From: Taxillus chinensis
Taxonomy: Eukaryota > Streptophyta > Magnoliopsida > Santalales > Loranthaceae
DNA: 64,000 bases
Reading direction: 5' to 3'
NCBI GenBank assembly: GCA_023512835.1
Contig: CM042086.1
Coordinates: forward strand, 1,033,799 to 1,097,798
The position numbers and the translations under genes were made by a program. The notes under the pieces are model-generated. The model did no database searches. It saw only the letters and a list, made by a program, of their open reading frames with translations, and was not told the DNA's origin. Every line of letters starts with the position of its first letter. Positions within the stretch are counted from its first letter, which is position 1. Shown piece by piece: positions 54,683 through 64,000 of this stretch.

Positions 54683-55874
54683 CCCAGGAGCTATCTGAAA
54701 TGGCATATATGATACCCGCTTTCCTCCACTTCAGAATCTCCTTGCCAACGACTTCCTTCATTGCAAGATTGAGCCTGCGTTGGTGCTCTACAGTAGGAGT
54801 ATAAGACTCCTCCATCAGTATCTTGTGCATGCAGACTGCTGGACTTATACCTTTTATATCATCCAGAGACCACCCCAGGGCCTGCTTATGCTCCCTTAAG
54901 ACTTTTAGTAGCTGTCTGGTTTCTTCTACTGTTAAGGATGCAACTACTATCACAGGGAAATGCCCTTGTGTATCCAAAAACTCGTACCTCAGATGTTCTG
55001 GGAGTTGCTTCAGAACTGGCAAGGGTTCCGTGATTGCTAAGGATTCAGTTGAGGAAGGCTGCTGCTCAGCTTGGTCTTTCAGCACTTCATAAGTCTCTTC
55101 CGGTTCCGCCTTAGCAAAATCCACCTGCTGCAATTCGTGATCCAAGCTTTCAGTGATCAAGCTCTCTTTGAAGTAGCTATCCACGAATTCAGCAATCCGA
55201 TCAATCCAATAGCAGCTGGAATGATCGTTCGCCTTGCGCATCGAACGCTCCATGTTGAACACCACTACGTCTTCATCCACACGCAGCGTCAACTCCCCTG
55301 AGTTTACATTGATCAAGGCCCTTCCAGTACTCAGGAATGGCCTTCCAAGAATCAGTTGGACTCCTTTATCTTCCTCCATTTCCAAAACAACAAAGTCCAC
55401 TGGGAAGATAAAGCGATCCACCTTGATTAAAACATCTTCAATAATGCCCGCTGGCTTTCCTATCGAGCGATCAGCAAATTGTAAAGATATGGAAGTGGGC
55501 TTTATTCCAGTCAAGCCCAGTCGCCGATAGATGGACATTGGCATCAGATTTATACTCGCCCCTAAATCACATAGGGCTTGCTCCAATTACGAGGTGCCAA
55601 TGGTGCAGGTTAGAGTGAAACTACCCGGATCTTTAAGCTTGGGTGGTAGCTTGTGCTGCACCACTGCATTGATGTCATTTGTGAGAGCCACTATCTCACA
55701 ATCAGTGTAGCTTCTCCTCTTGGACAGCAGATCCTTTAAAAATTTGACATAACCAGGCATCTGTTCCAAGGCTTCTATGAATGGGATGTTCACCTCCAAC
55801 TTCTTGAATACGTCTAAAAATTTCTGGAACTGAGCATCTAACTTCTTTTTCCTCAGCCTTTGAGGATACGGCAT
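54683..55874 (-). pseudogene. Protease and RT N-terminus of Athila element 1
   Basis: A KLEVNIPF...LEQMPGYVKFLKDLLSKRR block precedes the protease ALCDLGASINLMPMSIYRR (about 55575-55520). A TAA stop lies just before it, at about 55586-55588. LILGRPFLSTGRALI marks the second half. The polymerase starts at HEHKQALGWSLDDIKGISP-like sequence (about 54900) and stops at SDSSWVS, where the solo LTR is inserted. Confidence 0.86.
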
Positions 55875-56000
55875 AGGAGGTTTATACAGAACGGGAGAGC
55901 TAGCTTCAGGCTGACGGGCTGTCGGTTGACTACTCCCAACCTTTTCCTTCTGGTCCTTACGCTGCTCAGCATCTCCTTCTTTAGCTTCCTCCTGGGCGTG

Positions 56001-57611
56001 CTATTCCGACTCCTCCTTGTTTGGCTCAATTTTCTTCTCTCCAGCTGGTAGTTCTTTCCCACTTCTAAGCATTATAGCTTTGCATTGCTCCCTTGGGTTG
56101 ACCTTCGTATTGCTGGGAAAAGTATTTGATGAAGATGGCCTAACTGCATTTGTTAGCTGGCCAATCTGCTGCTCTATATTCTTCATAGCTGCTCCAAGAT
56201 CCTGGACAGAAGTGGTAAGGGACTCAATCCTCGTCTCCCCCTTACTCATTCTGTCAGTTGCTTGCTTAGCAAATTGATAAAAGAAGTTCCGCATCTCTTC
56301 ATCCTTTGCCTTCTCTTTGTCTTCCTCCTTCTGTTGAGGCATCTTCTGGAACCCAGGAGGAAGTTGTGGCTGAGAATGTTCTCCATACTTGTGCTGCTCC
56401 AGAGAGCAGGACCTTATTCTGCCTTTGCCATAAGTAAGGCTATTGTTGAAATTGTTGAGGTCCTCCCCGATTCTGGAAGTTGTTGGGCCGAGGAGGATTC
56501 CCAGTGCCGATTTGGATTCTGAAATTGTCTCTGGAATCCTCCACCTCGATTCCCAACATATTGGGCTTCTTCGTATAGCTGGGCTGCAGCAGCATCTTCA
56601 ATAACTGCCTTGGGTTGTTCAGTTCTGCCCTCCATGCGAACAGCCATCATTAACATTTGCTCTGTCAGTAACTCCATCTTCCTTGTCAACTCATCGAACT
56701 GAGTTGAATTTGATGAATTTGATACCGTAGCCACCGGCTCCGCTCTAGGGCGTCTGTCATTGGACCATTGGCAGTTGGACAACGCCATTCGCTCTATAAG
56801 CTCCACTGCTGCAGAAGGCTCCATCATCATGAACGCTCCTCCAGCGGCTGCATCTATCATGCTCCTTGTATTTGCGTGCAGACCTGCATAAAAAGATTCG
56901 ACTTGTAACCATTTTGGCCTGCCATGATTAGGACACCTCCTAACCAAGTCTTTGAATCGCTCCCAGGCCTCGTATAGCGACTCATCACCATGCTGAGTGA
57001 ATTGATTTATTTGGCTCCTTAAATGAATAACTCTTGTTGGTGGAAAGTACTTGGAGAGAAACTTCTCCACCATTTGGTCCCATGTGTGTATGCTGCCAGC
57101 AGGTAGGGACTGGAACCAACCAAGAGCTCGGTCCTTCAGTGAAAACGGGAAGAGTCGCAGCTTAATGGCGTCATCCGAGACTCCATTGATTTTGATGGCG
57201 TCACAAATTTGCAAGAATCGCGCTAGATGGTTGTGTGGATCATCTAGTGCCGAGCCTCGGAATGCATCTTGCCCAACCATCTGCAGTAGCGCAGGCTTCA
57301 GCTCGAAGTTATTTGCTTGGACCGGCACCCTTCTAATGCCTGAATACTCATCCGATAAGTACAGGTCTAGCATAATCCATGAAGGTCCTCGGTGATAACC
57401 TCCTTTGTTTGTTGTGTCCCCGATCTTCTCTTGCTCTGTTTTCAGCCATGATTTCTTCACACAAGGTATATAAGCCTTCCAACTGCTGTTCAGCTGCAGC
57501 TAATACCCTCTGAGCCCTTCGCTGCTCTCGCAACGTCCGTTCGATTTCGGGATCGTATGGTAATAACTCACCCCTGGTGTGACACATACACAAAGGAATT
57601 TTCTCAAACAC
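56001..57611 (-). pseudogene. gag of Athila element 1
   Basis: Starts near 57611. The gag core has SLPAGSIHTWDQMVEKFLSK and LYEAWERFKDLVRRCPNHG, the block shared with remnant 2. The frame shifts near 57380-57460 and again near 56414-56345. The C-terminal part (56342-56001) has a coiled coil and VRPSSSNTF. No zinc knuckle is visible, as expected for Athila. Confidence 0.86.
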
Positions 57612-57754
57612 CTATGGTGCACCCCTACAAAGTAGCAAAAACAAAGAAATACCAGGTAACACCGTACTAGAAAATTGCAAGAAAGTAAAAATCCAGATCA
57701 CAAATAAACTTAAGCACCTAATGTCACTTAATCCTAACAACGTTTGGCTTGCCT

Positions 57755-57771
57755 CCCCGGCAACGGCGCCA
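57755..57771 (-). other. Athila element 1 primer-binding site (tRNA-Asp)
   Basis: Minus TGGCGCCGTTGCCGGGG, six bases inside the LTR end at 57778, is the exact complement of the tRNA-Asp 3' end. The leader 57612-57754 is non-coding. Confidence 0.92.
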
Positions 57772-57777
57772 AAAACT

Positions 57778-58784
57778 TGACCCGCATAAATTATGTCTGA
57801 AGGTTTTACAGCAAGTGCACTGGTTAAGTAATAAAATGGAGTATTAAGACTCCGGTTGTCGAACCCACAGGGAGGTAGCTAATCCTGTTAAGCGAAAGCA
57901 CTAAGCTAACAAGTTGATTTTATGTCTGGACAATTGATTTTTGTTGTGCAAATATTTTGAACAAAAAGAGATTAAATCAGAATGTTGGCAAGCTGTTGGT
58001 ATAGAAATTTCAGTGATTAAGGATCTAGGGTCACAATGTTTACCACCCAATCGATTGTACTAGTCTGGTTATGGCTCTTGTTATTGATTTATGTTCTAGT
58101 TTATGTTCACGTTGATTATCTCCTGCCTATCTTACATTTGGTCCATGCTAAGATAGATTTAAGGCTTTTATCCCATTTGGTCCATGTGAATAAAAGTGAT
58201 CAAGGTAGATAAACAATCTAATAGTTGCAGACTTGGTCCATCATGCAATATTAAATTTAATTCACTAATGTTCCACCCTAGACAAGGGCTAAGATTACCT
58301 AATTATGCATAAACTAGGCATTTCCATACAAGCAAGTGAATTAAACAAGAACTGAATTCTATTTTATTGAACAACCATAACCAAACTGAATACAATTTAT
58401 TGGGGGCTACATTGCTCCCCTAGACTAACAAAACTATTCCATAATCATGACAAAAGCAATAACAATTATAAGAAAGAACATGATTACGATCCAGGACAAT
58501 AAAGGAAGACCCCAAGATGAACCAGGACTCCGGCCTCCAAAGACTCGGCGTCTGTGCCCAAAATCACTCCTTGCCAAGGACAATCTGATCTTTTAGCAAT
58601 GGCTACGACTCTTTTCTTAACTCAGATCAGATTCTCCCACTCAAGATGATTTACAATGCCTCCAAAGACCCCTATTTATAGGATTTAGTGGGCCAAATTA
58701 GGGTTACAAAAGATGTGCCCTAATTATAAATGTGGTCGCAGCCAAAACGACGTCGTTTTGGTTAGTGACACTATTCAACGTTCT
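57778..58784 (-). repeat. 5' LTR of Athila element 1, first third missing
   Basis: It matches 33751-34757 closely, including the palindrome CCAAAACGACGTCGTTTTGG (58742-58761) and TATA box. It stops at about 58784; the ~520 bp that should continue to TGATAACG are absent and replaced by scrambled integrase and LTR pieces. Confidence 0.88.
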
Positions 58785-59010
58785 AAGTATGAAATTTTCA
58801 TTCCAGCTAAGTAAGGTCGACGAAGTAAGTATGAAGTTTTCATTCTAGCTAACGTTCTAAGTATGGAGTTTTGGTTAGTGATACTATTCAACGTTCTAAG
58901 TAAGGTCGACGAAGGATGCGATACGATCATTGTGGTGGTTGACCGATTCTCTAAGTATGGAGTTTTCATTCCAGCTTCGAAGAATTGGAACCCATCGATT
59001 ATTGAGTCGT
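58785..59010 (+). pseudogene. Ty3/gypsy integrase fragment in a scrambled junction
   Basis: 58903-58990 encodes DTIIVVVDRFSKYGVFIPA, the start of a chromovirus-type integrase core. Before it, 58785-58900 is a patchwork of short copies of this integrase piece and of the LTR edge (see findings). No other part of this element is present. Confidence 0.72.
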
Positions 59011-59036
59011 GATATTCTCCTTTACCCAATCTTCGT
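59006..59036 (-). repeat. Retrozyme relic (polypurine tract and LTR start)
   Basis: Read minus, GATTGGGTAAAGGAGAATAT matches the retrozyme internal-LTR border GATTGGGTGGAGGAGAATGT at 17 of 20 positions. No ribozyme remains. Confidence 0.45.
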
Positions 59037-59242
59037 TCTCTAAGTCATTAAGGTGTGTGAAGGATTAATATTATAAATAATTTAGAAGGTGTTTTTTTTT
59101 ACTAAAAACAATATTAATTAATCCTCGTGTCAGTTACCAAACGGAGCATCCAGCCCAACCACTCATTACCTACCTCATCCATCACTAAGTCATCATCATC
59201 CATAATAATCATCAACTCCTCTCTCTTCTTTCTGTGAAATCG
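59037..59242 (+). promoter_or_regulatory. Probable promoter and leader of the Iojap gene
   Basis: AT-rich sequence with TATAAATAAT (about 59073-59082), then a C- and T-rich leader up to the ATG at 59243. The TATA box is about 165 bp upstream of the ATG. Assignment is by position only. Confidence 0.4.
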
Positions 59243-61124
59243 ATGACTTCGTCGACCTTAAACCTGTTTTTGGGCAACTTCTCTCGACCGGGTAGCCTAG
59301 AATCTGACATCTCCTATCTCAGACCCACCAAGCATTCGTGTCGCCCAAGGATACTCCTTCAGTTCAAGAAAAACTTACAAACAACGCGTCGCTTGGCTGT
59401 GGGAAAGGAGGTCGAGGATCAATTTCTCTCGGTACGGATTCAATTACGCTGCATAAGCACATGCAAATGTTATTTATATAGATTGTGCGTATGCATTATG
59501 TGGGTTTACGCAGTGATTCATTTGTTTTGCAAACTGGTCACTTCATCTCTTTTAGTCCTATTATTCTCTACACAAATTCGATTTTAATTTTCTATGAACC
59601 AAAATCAAACCAACAAGCCTTAATCCCAATAATATGGGTCGGCTTAAATTTTCCTATGAACGTTACTGTAATTTGAGTTTTATTGTAACTCTTGATGCTG
59701 TAGTTTTTCTTATTATTGAGGATGTGACGGTGGTGCCTCTTAATGTGTCATCGCAGAACATGACTGAGGATACTGATGCCATGTTCAATGATTTATTTTC
59801 TAAATATGGAAAGGTTGTCTACAAAAGTAATGTCCAGAAGCCTCCTACTGCGGAGGCCGAAGATGATTCAGAAAGCTTGTCATGTAAGCTTATTTTGCAA
59901 TCAATTATATTATATGTTGGGCCGAGTTATGATTTCTAATTGTCTTGTCGTTTCGCGTGTATGAACTTTCTCTATATTTTAGCTGTTTTTGTTGTTTACG
60001 TAAGTATTACTTTTACTCTCTTTACCACAAAGTTGAAAGTACAATGTTTATTGCCTTAAAACCTCTGCCATCTCAATCACGTGATTGTTATTGTTGTTAT
60101 CGCGGTTGTTTCTTTTGTCCCTTTATGGTCACTAAACAAAGAACAGGCCCTCATAATCATTGTGCGATGAAGTGGATAGTTCTTATAGGTATCCTTAAAT
60201 AGCAAGTAAAATAAAAAGTGAATTTTGAGAAATATATCAGCTGATTTATAGTGTGGACATGGATGCATAAGGCAAATTGGATCAAGATATTCTGCAATGT
60301 AAATGGGAATGGAGATATGGGACAGGAAATGGAATAGGTGGAAGCATTATAGGTTAACAAGTTACAAGGGTAAGTACATGTTGCATCTGTTTAATTCTTT
60401 TTCAAACTGAGTTGTTTTACATCATGACTGGTATTACAGGAAGCTTGCCTTTAGGCTCCACATATTTGTTTTTGTCTTTACACACATGCCAGCAAGCACA
60501 CACCGTTAAACTTAGTATGACAGTTATAGCGGCTCTTAAGCTAATGAAAATTGACACAACAATACCAAATTAAAATATAAGAAACTGTATTCCTAAAATT
60601 ACATAATTACAATCAAAATCCTTTGTAGCAACTAAAAAAAAATCCTCTTAACCTTGTTCTAGCAGTGTCATGCAGATGAATTTGTTATTTTTCCGTTTGC
60701 ATCTAATTTGCAGGCAATATTTATGTCTATGGTACCTTAATTAATGATACCTTGGCTAAGTCCATACACCATTCATATTGTTATCTTGTTTTTGTAATCA
60801 ATGTAGTCGCTGTGTCTATGGCAAAGGTCGCAAGTGATACGAAGGCTGCAGATATAAAAGTCCTTTTCGTGAAGCCTCTTGTTTATTGGACAAGATTCTT
60901 CATCATTGCCACAGCATTTTCCCGTCCTCAGATTGAAGCCATTGGGTATGGTTTCAAGTATCACAGTTTTGTTTTGACACCATTTTCTATCAAACTTAGC
61001 AGCAGTGCTTTGATTGGTATTTTCCTGAAATGTAGGACCAAGATCAGAGATTTAGGTAAGAAAAAGTATGGAAAAGTTGCTTCCGGTGACACAAAACCCA
61101 ATTCATGGACATTATTAGATTTTG
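59243..61124 (+). CDS. IJ: Chloroplast Iojap / ribosomal silencing factor (RsfS family), exons 1-4 of an incomplete gene
   Basis: Exons by GT-AG sites and phase: 59243-59431 (63 codons, phase 0), 59757-59883, 60807-60945 and 61036-61124. Exon 1 is a serine and arginine-rich transit peptide. Exons 2-4 encode the RsfS/DUF143 core: TDAMFNDLFSKYGKVVYKS, SFAVSMAKVASDTKAADIKV, LVYWTRFFIIATAFSRPQIE and GKKKYGKVASGDTKPNSWTL, ending LLDFG at a good donor (GTAAGT). RsfS proteins bind ribosomal protein uL14 and keep the subunits apart; maize iojap mutants lose plastid ribosomes. The last exon (about 35-40 codons, starting DVV in the family) is not seen. All visible exons are open and in phase, so the gene may still be intact with its end beyond the window. 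Confidence 0.9.
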
Positions 61125-61540
61125 GTAAGTATCTGTGATATGAACTCATAAACTTTATGATATGAGGCCCTCTAAATCTTGGATGAGTCAATTGTGCATC
61201 ACATATCATAGGAAGAAGAAGTTAATTAAGTAAGCATTATTTTATTTTATTTCACTGTATCATTATCCGTCAAGTCTAGGTCTATTCCTTCATTTTATTT
61301 TATTTCACTGTATCATTACTTCCATTGACTATGTAGTGGAATTAGTGGGGTAGTTGCTAGACATAATGGGGAATAATGGTTTAGTGGTTATCTAGCCTAT
61401 TAATTGGAATGTAAAGTGATTTACAGATCATCCTTTTATAAATAAAATCTAAGAGTCGGGACTATTTCTTTCACCTTTTCCTCTTGCTAGATTCTAGCTT
61501 GAGTGATTCTTATTATTTTAGTATCAGAGTCGTTTCTTCC
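61125..61540 (+). other. Start of Iojap intron 4, with a possible short copia LTR
   Basis: A ~29-bp direct repeat, TTTATTTCACTGTATCATTA, occurs at about 61242 and 61303. From about 61330 to 61515 a stretch with CCTTTTATAAATAAAATCT is followed by GTATCAGAGTCG (61521-61532), which resembles a tRNA-Met primer site. It may be an old copia LTR whose pol continues at 63481. Confidence 0.35.
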
Positions 61541-62795
61541 TGTTGGATCAAACTCAGAATTTGAAATATGCGGTTAAAATTTTATGTAATTTGAATTGAG
61601 ATCCCTGTTTTGGTTATTCTAATATGTTACCGAAGATAAGCCATATAGTAAAACCGTAAAACCCTGAGTGAGTGACATTAAAAAGATACGAAAAGACATG
61701 TGAGTGATCAAATGCAAGTATTTTCAAATGAGCGACTAAGGATAGGATATTTAATCCTAATTCGGATTATCGTGAGCAACGACCAAAGTCTTGGTAGATA
61801 ACCGAGAAGTTAGTATATTTTAAAGATTCGAAATAAGACAAAGAATTACTCGAAATAAGGAATCATGATACAGAGTAAACATCCGAGTCTTGCAGTGTCT
61901 CAGAGTAAGCGAGCAAAGACTCAGAATAAGGCTTCATCGTTTGTAATAAGGAATCATTATGCGGAATAAGCATCCGAGTCTTACAGTATCTCAGAGTAAG
62001 CGAACAAAGACTCAGAATAAACCTTCATCGCCTAGAATAAGGAATCATCATGCAGAGTAAGCATTCGAGTCTCACAATATCTCAGAATAAGCAATCCAAG
62101 ACTTGGTATAAGCTTTCGTGCTCCGGAGTAAGTTTACATGCTCGGATTAGCATTTCAAAGCTCATAAATGACTCACTTAGTTCCAATGTAAAAAAGAGTC
62201 GCACTCATTTAAGATCTTAACGACATTTTACATGTGGATTTCTTGAATGCATTGACGTGATCTTCAATGCAAAATTAGAACCATACAAAGCAAAATTATT
62301 ATGTAATACAGTTCCAATAACCTTGAGTCTAGTATTCACATGGACCAAGGAAGAGACATTAACACTTTGGATTTCCAAGGAAAAGAATTCATCAATGTAG
62401 CTCTCTATTCCAGGAAGAGCATTAAAGTTCCAAAGAAGACAGACCAAAGGTCATATGTATATATAGACAGCTGTATACTTGTAAAAGGTGTGGGCTTATA
62501 ATCTGTAATTGGGTGCGAAAGTGTGAGTTTTTGTAATCTTTGTAGAAAAGCCTTAAGGGTGCTACTGCAAACAGGGAAAGATTTTTTCAGTAGATTAAAA
62601 AGCTTGTGCAAACAGTTTAATCTGTTTTTCATTTTATTGTAGTTATCTTTTGATAATAAAATGAAATATTTCTAATAGATTTGATTGTTTTTTGCATTGA
62701 TTTCATCTCTCGATCAGAATTTAGGCGTCTTGAAGAGTTTGAAAAAAGATTTTCAAAGAGCCTATTCACCCCCTCTAGGCTCTAAGGAACCAACA
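61541..62795 (+). repeat. LTR of copia C (1255 bp)
   Basis: TGTTGGATCAAA to GGAACCAACA. It carries about a dozen diverged CAGAGTAAG / CGGAATAAG words at 61800-62130, the counterpart of the array in copia B. Primer site TGATATCAAAGC (62798-62809) has two changes from tRNA-Met. Confidence 0.8.
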
Positions 62796-62860
62796 AGTGA
62801 TATCAAAGCACGTTCTACTTGCTCAAAGTAAAGGTTTTTTTCATCTTCACAACACTCACA

Positions 62861-63480
62861 ATGGTTGAAGAAAGCAACATATTGTACAATGACAACATCA
62901 ACACAGCTGTTTCGGAGCTCAACACCAATCGTAGCAATAGTGGCAACACAATATCAAATGCTCAAGCCACTGCTCCACATGCTAGGAGCTCCGCATTCAC
63001 TCAGAGGAAACCTCCAAAATTCACACCCAAACTCATTCCACTATGGAAGGTTCACATGTGCACGTTCATGACCTGCCATGATCATCTGATGTGGCTCTGC
63101 CTTCATCAGGAAGTTTCAATTCCGATGACAATCGGAGAAAACAAAGTAAGAAGGCCAAAGACTGACGTTGAGCTAATGAATAAAGAAAGGGATTGACAAT
63201 TCACCAATGAAAAAGCACTGGCTTATGTCACATCCTCATTAGACTCAGACTCTTTTGTGGATATCCAAGGCTGGATGATAACAAAGGCGGTCTGGGACAA
63301 ATTAATAATCTTCTATGAGGGAAATCAGTCCCTGATGTAGAATGTCATTTGCACCCTCAGGCAAGAGTTTGAGAGCTTCATATATAAGTCTGGTAAATCT
63401 CTTGAGAGCACCTACAAATGATTCGGGATGCTTATTATTGACCTGAAGATACTCAATGAGTGCTACTCTGTCTACAACGC
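62861..63480 (+). pseudogene. gag of copia C
   Basis: ATG 62861 (MVEESNILYN). The gag core KPPKFTPKLIPLWKVHMC and TFMTCHDHLMWLCLHQE matches copia B. Stops at 63196-63198, about 63338-63340 and about 63418-63420 break it. It ends before the zinc knuckle. Confidence 0.8.
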
Positions 63481-64000
63481 TATGGTTATTTCTGGGGGTT
63501 CTAATGTGTTTACAATGCATGAGCTTCCTCCTGAAGGTGATTCTAATGTGGCGTTACTTTTCTCTACTAGCAACACTTGGGTTATTGATTCAGGAGTGAC
63601 CGATCATATAACTAGTAATGCCTCTCTAATTATTTTTCTTGTTTTCTCATCTATTAAATCTATCTAGGTTGCTAACGGGATACCCATGTCCATTATTGGG
63701 GCTGACAATGTCTCTCTTCCACCTACTCTTTCCATGTCTCGGTTTTGCTTGTCCCTACTCTTTCTAATAATCTGCTCTCTATTAGTCAAATTACCAAACA
63801 TCTAAATTATTCTTGTGACCTTTTATCTTACTTATTGTGTGTTTCAGAACAATATCACGAAGATAACGATTGACACTGGTAGAGAGAGAGGAGGATTATA
63901 CTATCGGGAGGAGGCAAAGGCTTTAAACACTAAGTCTAGTCACGTATCTCAAGGACGAAATACACATTCTCTAAAGGAAAAGATATTCTTATGTCATTAT
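63481..64000 (+). pseudogene. Ty1/copia pol fragment D (protease and GAG-pre-integrase)
   Basis: Protease TWVIDSGVTDHITSNASL (about 63577-63630) with a TAG at 63665-63667. Degenerate codons follow, and then ITIDTGREREGGLYY and KEKIFLCHY near the end, typical of the GAG-pre-integrase domain. The motif style differs from copia B and C, so it is another family. The window edge cuts it. Confidence 0.72.

Larger units (their letters stand above)
33751..58784 (-). mobile_element. Ty3/gypsy Athila-type retrotransposon 1, with two nested LTR insertions
   Basis: Minus strand: truncated 5' LTR (58784-57778), tRNA-Asp primer site, gag, protease, RT split by a solo LTR, RNase H, integrase, an extra third ORF, polypurine tract, and a 3' LTR (44813-33751) split by Tekay-type element 3. 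Without the insertions it is about 12.9 kb, a normal size for the group. The coding frames carry several stops and frameshifts, so it is not autonomous. The left flank is GTGAA; the right flank is rearranged. Confidence 0.9.
61541..63480 (+). mobile_element. Ty1/copia element C (LTR and gag only)
   Basis: LTR 61541-62795, a degenerate primer site, and a broken gag. It is the same family as copia B (shared LTR ends and gag), but more diverged. It ends at about 63480, where a copia pol of another family starts. Confidence 0.8.

Noticed and set aside
59485..60360. ORFs between Iojap exons 1 and 3
   Set aside because: They lie in introns or overlap exon 2 in wrong frames; the splice sites and RsfS homology define the real exons.

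Overview
The window is nuclear DNA of a eudicot, probably a woody one. The evidence is two plant organelle-protein genes of host type (one intronless, one with GT-AG introns) and a dense stack of nested plant LTR retrotransposons. These are Ty3/gypsy chromoviruses of Tekay/Del type, Ty3/gypsy Athila and Tat types, and Ty1/copia. I could not fix the species. No rRNA, tRNA or CRISPR array is visible.

Layout. 1-26729 is a nest of elements. Tekay-type element 1 (-) runs off the left edge. Its 5' LTR (2125-5634) holds a tandem retrozyme with three hammerhead ribozymes exactly 809 nt apart (2661-4489). Element 1 sits in a plus-strand LTR (5635-6277), which abuts a minus-strand copia remnant. That remnant is split by a solo LTR (8290-10101, TSD ATTTG) and by Tekay-type element 2 (+, from 10270). 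A plus-strand copia (18445-23215) sits in the 3' LTR of element 2 and is itself cut by a Tekay-type LTR fragment. That fragment is fused to a minus-strand Athila remnant (to 26729).

26730-31290 is a host island: a TAA-flanked non-autonomous DNA transposon, an intact intronless PORR-domain gene (28417-29649) and a second, truncated retrozyme. 31450-33750 is a Tat-type protease fragment. 33751-58784 is Athila-type element 1 (-). Its 3' LTR is split by Tekay-type element 3 (34962-44497, complete, TSD TAAGC), and its reverse transcriptase is split by a solo LTR (52094-54677, TSD ACTAA). After a scrambled junction comes the second host gene, chloroplast Iojap (59243-61124, four exons, last exon not in the window). 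The right end is two stacked copia fragments.

What links the parts is regulatory. Tekay-type and Athila-type LTRs, which belong to different Ty3/gypsy clades, share collinear U3 modules. These are inverted pairs of CACGTG or TTGGCGTGCA words, an ACGT-centred palindrome (doubled in the Tekay LTRs), and a TATA box. The Tekay-type LTRs also share a (GA)n leader with a telo-box and an RNA hairpin that shows a compensatory change. Athila element 1 also has a TATA box and U3-like inverted words just upstream of its third ORF, which suggests an internal promoter. The retrozymes have no ORF and must depend on Ty3/gypsy enzymes of the kind encoded around them; they use the same tRNA-Met primer site as the Tekay elements.
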